A stretch of 64,000 bases of DNA from Bacteroidaceae bacterium (GCA_017483765.1 JAFUVE010000026.1:1-64000); one strand, 5' to 3'; counted from the first letter of the stretch, positions 50,479 through 59,360 are shown. Notes: generated by a model from the sequence alone, not told the origin. A program made the numbers and translations.

Positions 50479-51477
50479 ATGAAAGCATTAAAGATTTTGA
50501 TTTTGCTGATGGCGTTCTCACTGGGTGCGAGCGCTGACGACATCTACATCCCGGACTCACTGCTTCAGAACCAGTCGGAGGCTGTGGATGATGGTGACTA
50601 CGACGAAGAAGACGACGACGAGGCCACAGACCCCGACGCCAAATACGCCGTTGACAGCGGTGCGGGAGACAGCAGTGCCGACCTCGACATGGGCAGTGGC
50701 AGCGCAGGCGTGACTTATGAGGACGACTCGAAATATGCGAAATACAAGGACGACGGTACGCTCTACTTCCATGGCGACAACGCTGAGGAGCTGACACCGT
50801 CGGAGTATGTGAGCTACAAGAACCGCAACAAGATACTCGACCTGATTTTCCGATTCCTCATCAACACCATATTCGTGTTGATCATCGCACGTGCGTTCTA
50901 CTTCCCTAAGAGCCGCAGGCGAGACTTCTTCTTCACATACATTCTCGTGGGATTCGCCATATTCATGCTCATACACCTGATGAGCGGTGAGACGATGGAG
51001 ACGGGCATTGGAATGGGTCTGTTCGCCATCTTCTGCATCATGCGCTACCGCACCGAGTCCGTTCCAATACGTGAGATGACATACCTCTTCGTCATCATCG
51101 CCATGGCGGCTCTCAACGGTATGGCATGGGACATCTCCATCAAGAAGCCGGACTATATGAGCCGTGAGATGATTTCGATGGCCGAGCTGATTCTCACGAA
51201 CGTGCTGTTCATCATCATTGTGTGGCTGTCGGAAGGACGGGCCCTTGCCAAGGGGCTGTCGTCGAAATACATCAAGTACGACAAGATAGACCTCATCCTG
51301 CCTGAGAAACGTCAGGAACTGATAGCCGACCTGAAGGCTCGCACAGGACTTGACATCACGTCGGTGAGCATCGGCTCGATTGATTTCCTGAAGGACATGG
51401 CTCTCATCAAGATTTTCTATCGCGACGAGGGCGATGAGGAAGAAGGACTGGAGAAGATGCCTAAGGTGTTTGGATAG
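50479..51477 (+). CDS. DUF4956 membrane protein
   Basis: 332 residues. Signal peptide (MKALKILILLMAFSLGASA), an acidic stretch (EAVDDGDYDEEDDDEATDPD), then four to five membrane segments (~125-147 ILDLIFRFLINTIFVLIIARAF, FFTYILVGFAIFMLIHLM, TGIGMGLFAIFCIMRYRTE, MTYLFVIIAMAALNGMAW, AELILTNVLFIIIVWLS). The C-terminal cytoplasmic domain (~270-332, LIADLKARTGLDITSVSIGSIDFLKDMALIKIFY) is standard for DUF4956. DUF4956 genes are regularly beside VTC genes, suggesting one membrane machine for polyphosphate. The signal peptide and acidic extension are unusual additions. Confidence 0.85.
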   Translation: MKALKILILLMAFSLGASADDIYIPDSLLQNQSEAVDDGDYDEEDDDEATDPDAKYAVDSGAGDSSADLDMGSGSAGVTYEDDSKYAKYKDDGTLYFHGDNAEELTPSEYVSYKNRNKILDLIFRFLINTIFVLIIARAFYFPKSRRRDFFFTYILVGFAIFMLIHLMSGETMETGIGMGLFAIFCIMRYRTESVPIREMTYLFVIIAMAALNGMAWDISIKKPDYMSREMISMAELILTNVLFIIIVWLSEGRALAKGLSSKYIKYDKIDLILPEKRQELIADLKARTGLDITSVSIGSIDFLKDMALIKIFYRDEGDEEEGLEKMPKVFG

Positions 51478-51499
51478 TTTTTAGTTTTCAGTTTTCAGA

Positions 51500-52555
51500 A
51501 TGATGAGAAGAACTGCGATAATAAGCCTTGGAATGTTGCTGATGTGCTGCGTTCCGTTGTCGGCTCAAGACCAGATCCAGACGCGCGACTGGAGTGCCGT
51601 GAAAGCCAAGTCGAACGACTTCGGCCTCTCGCTCAACCTGGGCCTGGAGAAAAAACTGGCCTACCGACTGTCGCTCAACTTGGAGGGAGAGCTCCGAACC
51701 CAGGACAACAGCGGCATGATAGAGCGCCTCATGGCCGGCGGTAGCCTCCAGTATAAAATCTACCAGACCTACAACAAGAAGTTCGTGCTGAAGAGCAGCC
51801 TCGGATTTGAGTATATCTGGAAGCAGAACATGCAGGAGACGAGCGACTTCTCCAAACTGGCAGAGCACTACAACGACGAGGGCGTGTTCAACGGCTACAA
51901 CGAGCGAATCGGATATAAGGACACCGACAGCTACTGGCGCAACCGGTGGAGGACGTCGCTGGCGGTTTCAGCCACATACTCTCCCTCGAAGCGGTGGTCG
52001 TTCACCCTGAAGGAGACGCTTCAGTACAACCGCTACTGCTCCACAGACTCCATCTACCGCACACGCACGAGCAACGAGTTCTACAAGTGGCGCGAGTTCG
52101 GCACCGACATCGGAAACCTCGAGGACTACGGTTACCGCTGGGCTGAGGTGACCGACGATGACGGACAGACCTACACCACCTACTACTACGATGCGAACAA
52201 ATATGAGCCCAACAGCCGCGGAAACAAGATATACGAGAAGGAGACGCCCGACAAGACGCTGCCTTACACCGAGGACGACCTGAAATCCCCGCGAAAGGCA
52301 AAGGACAAGTGGGTGCTCCGTTCGAAACTGACCATAGAATACAACGTGAAGGGACTTCCGCTCAATCCCTATGTCAGCTTGGACTATGGATGCGGGCTCA
52401 ACTACAGCGCCAACAAATGGAAATACAGCGTGGGCGCTGAGTATAAGCTGACGAAGAAGCATAAGTTCGACCTCTTCTACCGATTCAGCCACGACGACGA
52501 TGACGACGAGCCAAACGGCCACCTCATAGGAATGGGGTTCAAGTACAGTTTTTAA
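51500..52555 (+). CDS. DUF2490-like outer-membrane barrel
   Basis: 351 residues. Signal peptide (MMRRTAIISLGMLLMCCVPLSAQ), then a beta-barrel pattern: FGLSLNLGLEKKLAYRLSLNLEGELRTQD, LMAGGSLQYKIYQTYNKKFVLKSSLGFEYIW, ending LFYRFSHDDDDDEPNGHLIGMGFKYSF with a terminal aromatic. Length and the first repeats fit DUF2490. Starts 22 bp after DUF4956; likely co-transcribed. Could export or display the product of this cluster; unproven. Confidence 0.75.
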   Translation: MMRRTAIISLGMLLMCCVPLSAQDQIQTRDWSAVKAKSNDFGLSLNLGLEKKLAYRLSLNLEGELRTQDNSGMIERLMAGGSLQYKIYQTYNKKFVLKSSLGFEYIWKQNMQETSDFSKLAEHYNDEGVFNGYNERIGYKDTDSYWRNRWRTSLAVSATYSPSKRWSFTLKETLQYNRYCSTDSIYRTRTSNEFYKWREFGTDIGNLEDYGYRWAEVTDDDGQTYTTYYYDANKYEPNSRGNKIYEKETPDKTLPYTEDDLKSPRKAKDKWVLRSKLTIEYNVKGLPLNPYVSLDYGCGLNYSANKWKYSVGAEYKLTKKHKFDLFYRFSHDDDDDEPNGHLIGMGFKYSF

Positions 52556-52624
52556 GTGCGCACGGGAAGACCGGACAAGTAGACACAACAAGAACGCTAA
52601 CTCATAAACATAATTGATAAAAGC

Positions 52625-53068
52625 ATGAAACGATTACTAATGGCAGTGATGGTCATGTTCTTTGCCATCACAGCGTCTGCAGACGATGAGTTCGGACTCT
52701 ATATCGTCACAGGAACGGACTCAACCACCACCACGGTGTCCACCTTGCAAAAAATCACCTTCTCCAATGGAAATGTAGTGGTTCAGACAAAGGACGGAGC
52801 CACTTCCTCCACCGCCATGGCTTCGGTGACGAAGATGTACTTCGACTACATTAAGACCTCCTCCGACACCCGCTTGAAAGGCGACGTGAACGAAGACGGC
52901 AACGTGGACATCAGCGACATCGTGGCCATCATCAACCAGATTGCCGGAACGGCCACCTATCGGTATGCCAACGTGAATGAGGACGACAATGTCGACATCA
53001 GCGACATTGTGGCAGTCATCAACATCATCGCATCGGGCGGAGCCGACTCCGGTTCGGACACAGAATAA
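52625..53068 (+). CDS. Small secreted dockerin-like protein
   Basis: 147 residues. Signal peptide (MKRLLMAVMVMFFAITASA), a short beta region (FGLYIVTGTDSTTTTVSTLQKITFSNGNVVVQ, then MASVTKMYFDY), and a two-repeat dockerin-like end (GDVNEDGNVDISDIVAIINQIAG and NVNEDDNVDISDIVAVINIIA). The first part recalls the leader-type domain before Prevotella sorting tails. Its dockerin repeats are related to but diverged from those at 229-3751 (for example GDVNEDGNVD). Lies between the barrel and the DUF4353 protein. Confidence 0.75.
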   Translation: MKRLLMAVMVMFFAITASADDEFGLYIVTGTDSTTTTVSTLQKITFSNGNVVVQTKDGATSSTAMASVTKMYFDYIKTSSDTRLKGDVNEDGNVDISDIVAIINQIAGTATYRYANVNEDDNVDISDIVAVINIIASGGADSGSDTE

Positions 53069-53089
53069 TCTTATTGGAACAGACGAATT

Positions 53090-54394
53090 ATGAGACAACT
53101 TGCTTTAACCACCATCCTATTTGTGATCAGCCTGGCTGTGTATGGCCAGGACAAGTTCTACGTCTGCGAGAAATACGATTCCGAGGGCTACAGCATCTTG
53201 AAGGACGACACGCTCTTCCGTGAGTTCGTCTATAGCGACGACCGCAGTCAGGTGACCATCGGCAACGACACGTACGACGTGGCGGACATCGACTCCATCG
53301 TCTTCACAGAGCCCAGTTTCCCATGTGTGAATATCGTGTGGAACGGCACAAGTGCCACGGTCACTGTAGACCCTTCGATCAGCGGTGTCAGCTACGCGAC
53401 CAACGGCGGCCACGTGACTGTCACCTCCACGAACACGACCAAGGAGCTGCTGTACGTTCTGTCGGGCAGCAGCACGAACGGCTCGCTGACCCTGAACGGC
53501 TCCTACAAGCTGACGATGCATCTGAAGGGCCTGCAGCTGACCAACCCCAAGGGGGCGGCCATCGACATCGAGTGCGGCAAGCGAATCGAGATGAAATTGA
53601 TGAAGGACACGGAGAACACGCTGGCTGACGGCAGCGGAGGAAGCCAGAAGGCGGCGCTCTACTGCAAAGGACACCTTGAAATCAAGGGTAAGGGCACGCT
53701 GAACGTCACCGGCAACACCAAGCATGCCATAGGCGTGAAGGAATACCTCCAGCTGAAGCAGTCCACCGGCACCATCAATATCCTGGGAGCCGTAAGCGAT
53801 GGCCTGCACTGCGGAAAGGCCAGCAGGGCTGCGGATGACTGGGAGAACTGTCGCTTCATCATGAACGGCGGCACGGTGAACATTGCGAACTGTGGAGGAG
53901 ACTGCGTTGACGCTGACGACTACGGAAGCGTGTACATGAATGGCGGCACCCTCGACATGACAGTCAGCCAGAACAGCGGTAATGGCGTGAAATGCGACTC
54001 CATCATGCGAATGACCGGCGGAGTCATCAAGATGAACGTGACCGGCACCACCAGCGACGGCATCCAGCATAACTACCACTCCTACTTCAGCGGAGGAACC
54101 ATCGAGGGAACCATCAGCGGAAACGGATCCATGGGCATCTACGCGAAGAGGACAACCAAGACCACCGACACCGTCCTGAAAGGCGGAGACATCTACTTCC
54201 AGGGCACCGATGTGAACCTGACGGTGAGCGGAGAGTCCACAGCCACAGCTGACGACTGCATCGGAATAGCCGTGGACGGAAACTACACCCAGACCGCCGG
54301 CAACGTTCATGTCACCTTGGAGAGTCCCGACGCCATCGGAATCGACGTGCTCGGCACGACGACGGTGACGGGCGGTACAAAGACCGTGGAATGA
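53090..54394 (+). CDS. DUF4353-type carbohydrate-binding-domain protein
   Basis: 434 residues. Signal peptide (MRQLALTTILFVISLAVYG), a ~75-residue N-terminal part (FVYSDDRSQVTIGNDTYDVADIDSIVFTEP, similar in style to the previous gene), then a long right-handed beta-helix of DUF4353 type: TTKELLYVLSGSSTNGSLTLNGSYKLTMHLKGLQLTNPKGAAIDIECGKRI, ALYCKGHLEIKGKGTLNVTGNTKHAIGV, SDGLHCG, GTVNIANCGGDCVDADDYGSVYMNGGTLDM and TSDGIQHNYHSYFSGG. These surface proteins regularly accompany VTC/DUF4956 cassettes, where CotH kinases are also frequent; no CotH gene is present here. Function unproven. Confidence 0.8.
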   Translation: MRQLALTTILFVISLAVYGQDKFYVCEKYDSEGYSILKDDTLFREFVYSDDRSQVTIGNDTYDVADIDSIVFTEPSFPCVNIVWNGTSATVTVDPSISGVSYATNGGHVTVTSTNTTKELLYVLSGSSTNGSLTLNGSYKLTMHLKGLQLTNPKGAAIDIECGKRIEMKLMKDTENTLADGSGGSQKAALYCKGHLEIKGKGTLNVTGNTKHAIGVKEYLQLKQSTGTINILGAVSDGLHCGKASRAADDWENCRFIMNGGTVNIANCGGDCVDADDYGSVYMNGGTLDMTVSQNSGNGVKCDSIMRMTGGVIKMNVTGTTSDGIQHNYHSYFSGGTIEGTISGNGSMGIYAKRTTKTTDTVLKGGDIYFQGTDVNLTVSGESTATADDCIGIAVDGNYTQTAGNVHVTLESPDAIGIDVLGTTTVTGGTKTVE

Positions 54395-54400
54395 GTCAGT

Positions 54401-54447
54401 CAAGCAAAAAAATGTCAGACCAGTAGGCCTGACATTTTTTTTGCTTG
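54401..54447 (+). terminator. Terminator after the DUF4353 gene
   Basis: CAAGCAAAAAAATGTCAG pairs with CTGACATTTTTTTTGCTTG around a ~10-nt loop. It ends the VTC cluster. Confidence 0.8.
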
Positions 54448-54506
54448 TTTTTTGATGTGCCTCCGCTGAAAACGGCAGCTCCACCAATAAAAAATTCTTT
54501 TTTTTC

Positions 54507-54537
54507 GTTGTCATATGAGAAAAAAGTACTAAATTTG
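54507..54537 (+). promoter_or_regulatory. Bacteroidetes-type promoter
   Basis: GTTG 54507-54510, 19-bp spacer, TAAATTTG 54530-54537, 29 bp before the ATPase ATG. Confidence 0.55.
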
Positions 54538-54566
54538 TAGACGATAAATGAAAAACCGTTGAGACT

Positions 54567-55394
54567 ATGGCAAAACAGGCAGAATATATCAGCAGAATAG
54601 AGATTAAGTCGCTGTGGCGGGGTGGCCGTCATATCGTGTGGGAACTGAAACCCGACGTGAATATCCTGAGTGGTATCAACGGTGTGGGAAAAAGCACGAT
54701 TATCAACCATTCCGTACACGGACTGACAAATATCGACAACGGCGAGATACGGCCCGGCGAGGTCCTTCATGGCATCAACATCAGTCTCTATCCCTCTGAT
54801 GCCGAGAGTATCAAGTATGACGTGATACGCAGTTTCGACCGCCCCTTGCTGCACTCCGACCTCCTGGAGAAGCTGGCTGACTCGCGTGTGAAGACTGAGC
54901 TGGACTGGCAAGTGTACAAGCTGCAGAAGCGATTCCTGGACTACCAGGTGAACATCGGCAACAAGATCATCGAGCTGCTGACCTCCGGCAATCCCGAGGA
55001 CGCCGCAAGGGCTGCCGACGTGTCGAAGCCGAAGGTGATGTTCCAGGACATGATGGACCGCCTTTTCGACGACACCCATAAGAAGATTGACCGAAAGAGC
55101 AATGAAATCCAGTTCATTCAGAACGGAGAGGTCCTGACCCCCTATCAGCTGTCGTCGGGAGAGAAGCAGATGCTTGTGATTCTGCTGACCGTGCTGATTG
55201 AGGACGGCGAGCCCTATGCCCTGATTATGGACGAGCCGGAGGTGAGCCTTCACATTGAGTGGCAGCAAAGCCTGATTTCTCTTATCCGTAGCCTCAACCC
55301 CCACGCCCAGATCATTCTTTCCACTCACTCTCCGGCACTGATTATGGACGGATGGATGGACCGAGTGACCGAGGTGGATGATATTACTCTTTAG
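54567..55394 (+). CDS. AAA/ABC-type ATPase (AAA_15/OLD-like), partner of DUF4435
   Basis: 275 residues, cytoplasmic. Walker A GINGVGKST (36-44), the ABC-type signature LSSGEKQM, Walker B ALIMDEPEVSLH and the H-loop ILSTHSPALI. The fold is that of RecF/OLD/AAA_15 ATPases without a long coiled-coil insertion, so it is short. It is paired with a TOPRIM-like DUF4435 gene 127 bp downstream. The same pairing is found in OLD-family systems and in PARIS (AriA-AriB), where the ATPase holds the nuclease-like protein inactive until a phage anti-restriction protein appears. AriA proteins are usually longer, so this is a PARIS-like relative at best. Confidence 0.8.
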   Translation: MAKQAEYISRIEIKSLWRGGRHIVWELKPDVNILSGINGVGKSTIINHSVHGLTNIDNGEIRPGEVLHGINISLYPSDAESIKYDVIRSFDRPLLHSDLLEKLADSRVKTELDWQVYKLQKRFLDYQVNIGNKIIELLTSGNPEDAARAADVSKPKVMFQDMMDRLFDDTHKKIDRKSNEIQFIQNGEVLTPYQLSSGEKQMLVILLTVLIEDGEPYALIMDEPEVSLHIEWQQSLISLIRSLNPHAQIILSTHSPALIMDGWMDRVTEVDDITL

Positions 55395-55454
55395 TTTAGA
55401 GTTGAAAGTTTAGAGTTGAAAGTTTAGGGTTTAGAGTTTAGGGTTTAGAGTTGA
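55394..55454. repeat. Degenerate 7-bp tandem repeat
   Basis: GTTTAGA, GTTGAAA, GTTTAGA, GTTGAAA, GTTTAGG, GTTTAGA, GTTTAGG, GTTTAGA, GTTGAG between the ATPase and DUF4435 genes. Confidence 0.8.
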
Positions 55455-55521
55455 GTTACTTGGTCTACGGATAAATCAAATTATAAATACCATATATTCA
55501 ATAAATTGTAAATAGTTCAAG

Positions 55522-56607
55522 GTGAGTAAACGACTGACAGGTAATCTGACATCGAAATACATGGAGGCTGCGAGCCGGCTGCATCCCGGACCCGACAGCA
55601 AGCGGAAGAAGGTGGTGTGCTACGTGGAGAGCTACACCGACATCTTCTTCTGGAGGTCCATTCTCGATGACTTCCGCCACGACGGCATCGAGTTCGAGAT
55701 TATGCTGCCTTCACGCACCGACCTCTCACGCGGCAAGAAGCAGGCGATGATGAACACGCTGGGCGAGAACTTGGGAAAATATATGATAGCCTGCGTGGAT
55801 TCCGACTACGACTACCTGCTACAGGGAAGTTCTCCAACCTCCCGGGAGATGCTGACAAATCCTTATGTACTCCACACCTACGCCTATGCCATCGAGAATT
55901 ATCAGTGTTATGCCCCTTCGCTGCATGAGGTATGCGTGATGTCGACGCTGAACGACCATAAAATCTTTGATTTTGAGGAGTACATGAAGCTGTACAGCAA
56001 CATCGTCTATGAGCTCTTCATCTGGTCGGTATGGCTCTACCGCAACAACATGTACAAGGAGATGCCGCTGAACTCTTTTCTCGGTTTTGTGTCGGTGGAG
56101 AAGATGAACATCATGAAGCCGTCAGACTCGCTTGAGGACTTGCGTCATCGCGTGAACCGTAAGGTGGCATATATGCAGCGCAACTATCCTAAGGCCAAGG
56201 GCAAGCTGACCCCGCTGAAGATGGAGCTGGAGCGGCTTGGCGTAACTCGCGACAACACCTATCTCTTCATCCAGGGACACCATATCCTTGAGAACGTGGT
56301 GATGGCGGTGATGGATCCTGTCTGCACCCAGCTTCGTCGTGAACGGGAGCGTGAGATCAAGTCTTTGGCTAACGGACGGAAGCAGCAGATGGACAACGAG
56401 CTGGCGAGCTATAACCACAGCCAGTGTCCCATCGACCAGATGATCCGCCGCAACACCGATTTCAAGGATGCCGACCTCTACCAGCTTCTCAAGCGCGACA
56501 TAGAACGGCTTATCGACTCTATCCTTGAGGTTGATAAAACTGATGAGCAGGTAGCGTCCATGGAGCCTACTGTGTCCGACGGTTCAGTGCCACTGCATTT
56601 TGGTTAG
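55522..56607 (+). CDS. DUF4435 (TOPRIM-like) protein
   Basis: 361 residues from a GTG start. The N-terminal ~110 residues hold the TOPRIM-like acidic residues: VVCYVESYTDIFFWRSIL (Glu) and MIACVDSDYDYLLQG (DxD). The rest is helical (YMKLYSNIVYELFIWSVWLYRNNM, LKMELERLGVTRDNTYLFIQGHHILENVVMAVM), as in DUF4435 proteins such as AriB of PARIS. In such systems this subunit is the effector, acting on nucleic acid (tRNA in the described case). Together with the ATPase upstream it forms a two-gene unit closed by a bidirectional terminator. Confidence 0.85.
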   Translation: MSKRLTGNLTSKYMEAASRLHPGPDSKRKKVVCYVESYTDIFFWRSILDDFRHDGIEFEIMLPSRTDLSRGKKQAMMNTLGENLGKYMIACVDSDYDYLLQGSSPTSREMLTNPYVLHTYAYAIENYQCYAPSLHEVCVMSTLNDHKIFDFEEYMKLYSNIVYELFIWSVWLYRNNMYKEMPLNSFLGFVSVEKMNIMKPSDSLEDLRHRVNRKVAYMQRNYPKAKGKLTPLKMELERLGVTRDNTYLFIQGHHILENVVMAVMDPVCTQLRREREREIKSLANGRKQQMDNELASYNHSQCPIDQMIRRNTDFKDADLYQLLKRDIERLIDSILEVDKTDEQVASMEPTVSDGSVPLHFG

Positions 56608-56681
56608 TTTTTCTATTTTTGAATATATGAAATTGTTTGTGTAAGTTATTGATTGCTATTACGATAGATGTGTAATCCATA

Positions 56682-56715
56682 AAAAAATACTTCTACGTCA
56701 GTAGAAGTATTTTTT
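56682..56715. terminator. Bidirectional terminator
   Basis: 15-bp perfect stem (AAAAAATACTTCTAC, 56682-56696; complement 56701-56715), 4-nt loop GTCA. A/T-rich ends serve both the DUF4435 gene and the converging apt gene. Confidence 0.85.
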
Positions 56716-56740
56716 TAGTTTGTCGTTATGTTGACGGTTC

Positions 56741-57271
56741 TTACACAGTGATGAGTGATGTCACCTCGATGCCGTCTCCGATGTTCTCCCGTCCGAAAAG
56801 TCCTTCGTCTCGGATTTCGATGATGAAGTTCATGTAGCATTTCTTCGGGTTGAATTTCTTCACCAGCTCCCATGCCGCCTTGATGGTGCCTCCGGTGGCG
56901 AGAAGGTCGTCGTGTATGAGCACCACGTCGTTCTCGTCGATGGCGTCCTTATGGATTTCGATGGTGTCGGGGCCATATTCCTTCATAAAGTCCTGTCGAA
57001 CCGTCTCAGCGGGCAGTTTTCCCGGCTTGCGGCACATCACCAGTCCTGCGCCCAGACGGCGTGCGAGGATGGCTCCCATGATGAAGCCACGTGATTCAAT
57101 ACCCACCACTTTCGTGATGCCTTTGTCCTTATAGAGCTCATAGAGCTCATCGTCCATGATTTCGATGCATTTGGCGTTTTTGAACAAGGTGGTCACGTCG
57201 CGGAAATTCACTCCCTGTACGGGGAAATCTTCGATTGAGCGAAGATTCTTCATTAAGTATTCGTTATTCAT
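56741..57271 (-). CDS. apt: Adenine phosphoribosyltransferase
   Basis: 176 residues. Salvages adenine to AMP with PRPP. Type I PRTase motifs: GVNFRDVTTLFKNAKC, VVGIESRGFIMGAILARRLGAGLVMCRKPGKLP, and the PRPP loop DVVLIHDDLLATGGTIKAAWELV. Usual length. Lies downstream (same strand) of mnmG, separated by a 9-bp repeat and a hairpin element, so the two are probably independent or loosely coupled. Confidence 0.95.
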   Translation of the reverse strand: MNNEYLMKNLRSIEDFPVQGVNFRDVTTLFKNAKCIEIMDDELYELYKDKGITKVVGIESRGFIMGAILARRLGAGLVMCRKPGKLPAETVRQDFMKEYGPDTIEIHKDAIDENDVVLIHDDLLATGGTIKAAWELVKKFNPKKCYMNFIIEIRDEGLFGRENIGDGIEVTSLITV

Positions 57272-57310
57272 ATATTTGGTTGTTTTTAGTTTTTGCGAAA
57301 GGCTATTATT

Positions 57311-57346
57311 CTCTAGATTTTCTAGAACTTCTAGATATTCTAGTTA
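57311..57346. repeat. Degenerate 9-bp tandem repeat (CTAGANNNN)
   Basis: Four units (CTCTAGATT, TTCTAGAAC, TTCTAGATA, TTCTAGTTA) between apt and mnmG. Confidence 0.7.
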
Positions 57347-57379
57347 TTATTTACGGGGTAATTCTAAACTTCAAATTTC

Positions 57380-57446
57380 AATTTTCGCGCAAGCGAATAC
57401 AGAGCCAAGTTTACTTGAGCTATGTTGAGCGCAGCCGAAAATCATG
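57380..57446. repeat. ~70-bp hairpin element, copy 5 (reversed)
   Basis: AATTTTCGCGCAAGCG to GCGCAGCCGAAAATCATG, opposite orientation to copies 1 and 3. Confidence 0.8.
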
Positions 57447-57473
57447 TAAATAAACCTCAAATTTCAAAAACAA

Positions 57474-59360
57474 TCACCTTCCCATAAGCACGAGCAGCAC
57501 GTTGACGTCGCTCGGGCTCACTCCCGGTATCCGGCTGGCCTGGGCGAGTGTCTCAGGGTCGATGGCCGTGAGCTTCTGTCTCGCCTCGATGGTGATTTGG
57601 TTCATGTTCATGTAGTCGAACCGTCCTTTGATTTTGATGTTCTCCAGGCGGACCATCTTTTCTGCCATCTGCCGTTCGCGCTCAATATAGCCTTTGTATT
57701 TGATGCGCACTTCCGTGGCTTCGATGATTTCGTCGATTCGTGTGGGGGAACAGTCCTTGCATATTTTGTCGATGGCCTTTTGGAAAGGCTGGATCAGAGG
57801 CATCAGCCTTTTGATGCTCACCTGCGGCCTGCCGAGCAGTTCGCTGAGCTTGCATCCGTGCTGCAGAGGGGTGGTTCCGATTTTCTCCAGTCCTGCGTTG
57901 ATGAGAACGGGCTTGATGGAGAAGTTGTCAGCGAAGTCGATGATTTGCTGGATCCGTTCGGCCTTGTCCTTCATCCTGTCGTAGCGCTGCTGCGTCGCCA
58001 GCCCGATTCGGTAGCCCAGTTCCGTGAGCCTCATGTCGGCGTCGTCCTGGCGTAGCAGTATGCGGTATTCCGCCCTCGACGTGAACATACGGTACGGCTC
58101 GTCAACACCCTTGGTGACGAGGTCGTCGATGAGCACACCGATATATGCCTGGTCGCGCTGCAGCACAACGGGCTCGTCGCCCCTGATTCGCCTCACGGCG
58201 TTGATGCCCGCCATGATGCCCTGTCCTGCAGCTTCCTCATATCCCGTCGTTCCGTTCACCTGGCCGGCGAAGAAGAGGTGGCTGACGATTTTCGACTCCA
58301 GCGAGTGCTTCAGCTGGGAGGGGTCGAAGTAGTCGTATTCTATGGCGTATCCGGGTCTGTAAACCTCGATGTCCTTGAATGCGGGAATCTGTCTGAGCGC
58401 CTCAATCTGCACGTCCATGGGCAGGGAGGAGCTGAATCCGTTGAGGTACATCTCGTTCGTGTCCTCTCCCTCAGGCTCAAGGAAGAGCATATGCTGGTTG
58501 CGGTCGGGGAATGTGTGGAGCTTGGTCTCGATGCTGGGGCAGTAACGCGGTCCGATGCTCTGAATCTGTCCGTTGAAAAGGGGAGAGTCGTCGAATCCTG
58601 TTCTCAGCACCTCGTGTACCTTCTCGTTGGTGTACACGATCCAGCAAGGCAGCTGCTTCAGCATTCTTCCCTCGCTGAGGAATGAGAAAGCGCTGTAGTG
58701 TGCGTCGCCGTCCTGCCGCTCTGCCTTGGAGAAATCCACGCTCCGCTTGTCAATCCTCACGGGTGTTCCTGTCTTCATCCTGCCGCACCTGATTCCGTGG
58801 CGAGTGATGGACTCGGTCAGTCCCGTTGCAGCCGGCTCTGCGATTCGTCCTCCGGGAAATTTCACTCTGCCTATGTGCATGAGCCCGTTGAGGAATGTGC
58901 CGGCTGTGATGACGATAGCCTTGGCGTGGAACGTGGCGCCCAGGAGGGTTTTCAGACCCGTGGCCTTGCCGTCCTCTACGAGGAGTTCCGTGGCCTGGTC
59001 CTGCCAGATGGAGAGGTTGGGCGTGTGGTCGAGCACTTCCCGCCATGTCCATATGAATTTTCCCCTGTCGCATTGTGCCCGTGGGCTCCACATGGCCGGT
59101 CCTTTCGACTGGTTGAGCATCCGGAACTGAATGGAACATCTGTCGGTGACGATGCCCATCTGTCCACCCAGCGCGTCGATTTCTCTCACAATCTGTCCTT
59201 TGGCTATGCCTCCCACGGCTGGGTTGCAGCTCATCTGCGCTATCTTGTTCATATCCATCGTCATCAGGCATGTCCGGGCGCCCATGTTGGCTGCTGCGGC
59301 AGCTGCCTCGCAGCCCGCATGACCGGCTCCGACAACGATGATGTCGTACTCGAAATTCAT
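57474..59360 (-). CDS. mnmG: tRNA uridine-5-carboxymethylaminomethyl modification enzyme MnmG
   Basis: 628 residues. With MnmE it installs the cmnm5 group on wobble U34. FAD site IIVVGAGHAGCEAAAAAANMGARTCLMT near the N-terminus, then NPAVGGIAKGQIVREIDALGG, FHAKAIVITAGTFLNGLMHIG and the GidA signature GRIAEPAATGLTESITRHGIRCGRMKTGTPVRID, plus GQVNGTTGYEEAAGQGIMAG. The C-terminal helical tRNA-binding part ends ASRIPGVSPSDVNVLLVLMGR. Usual length for GidA/MnmG. Confidence 0.97.
   Translation of the reverse strand: MNFEYDIIVVGAGHAGCEAAAAAANMGARTCLMTMDMNKIAQMSCNPAVGGIAKGQIVREIDALGGQMGIVTDRCSIQFRMLNQSKGPAMWSPRAQCDRGKFIWTWREVLDHTPNLSIWQDQATELLVEDGKATGLKTLLGATFHAKAIVITAGTFLNGLMHIGRVKFPGGRIAEPAATGLTESITRHGIRCGRMKTGTPVRIDKRSVDFSKAERQDGDAHYSAFSFLSEGRMLKQLPCWIVYTNEKVHEVLRTGFDDSPLFNGQIQSIGPRYCPSIETKLHTFPDRNQHMLFLEPEGEDTNEMYLNGFSSSLPMDVQIEALRQIPAFKDIEVYRPGYAIEYDYFDPSQLKHSLESKIVSHLFFAGQVNGTTGYEEAAGQGIMAGINAVRRIRGDEPVVLQRDQAYIGVLIDDLVTKGVDEPYRMFTSRAEYRILLRQDDADMRLTELGYRIGLATQQRYDRMKDKAERIQQIIDFADNFSIKPVLINAGLEKIGTTPLQHGCKLSELLGRPQVSIKRLMPLIQPFQKAIDKICKDCSPTRIDEIIEATEVRIKYKGYIERERQMAEKMVRLENIKIKGRFDYMNMNQITIEARQKLTAIDPETLAQASRIPGVSPSDVNVLLVLMGR

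Noticed and set aside
53117..54514. Long open frame on the minus strand opposite the DUF4353 gene
   Set aside because: It mirrors a plus-strand gene with a signal peptide and family motifs, its product has no recognisable motif, and codon bias in the true gene explains the lack of stops.
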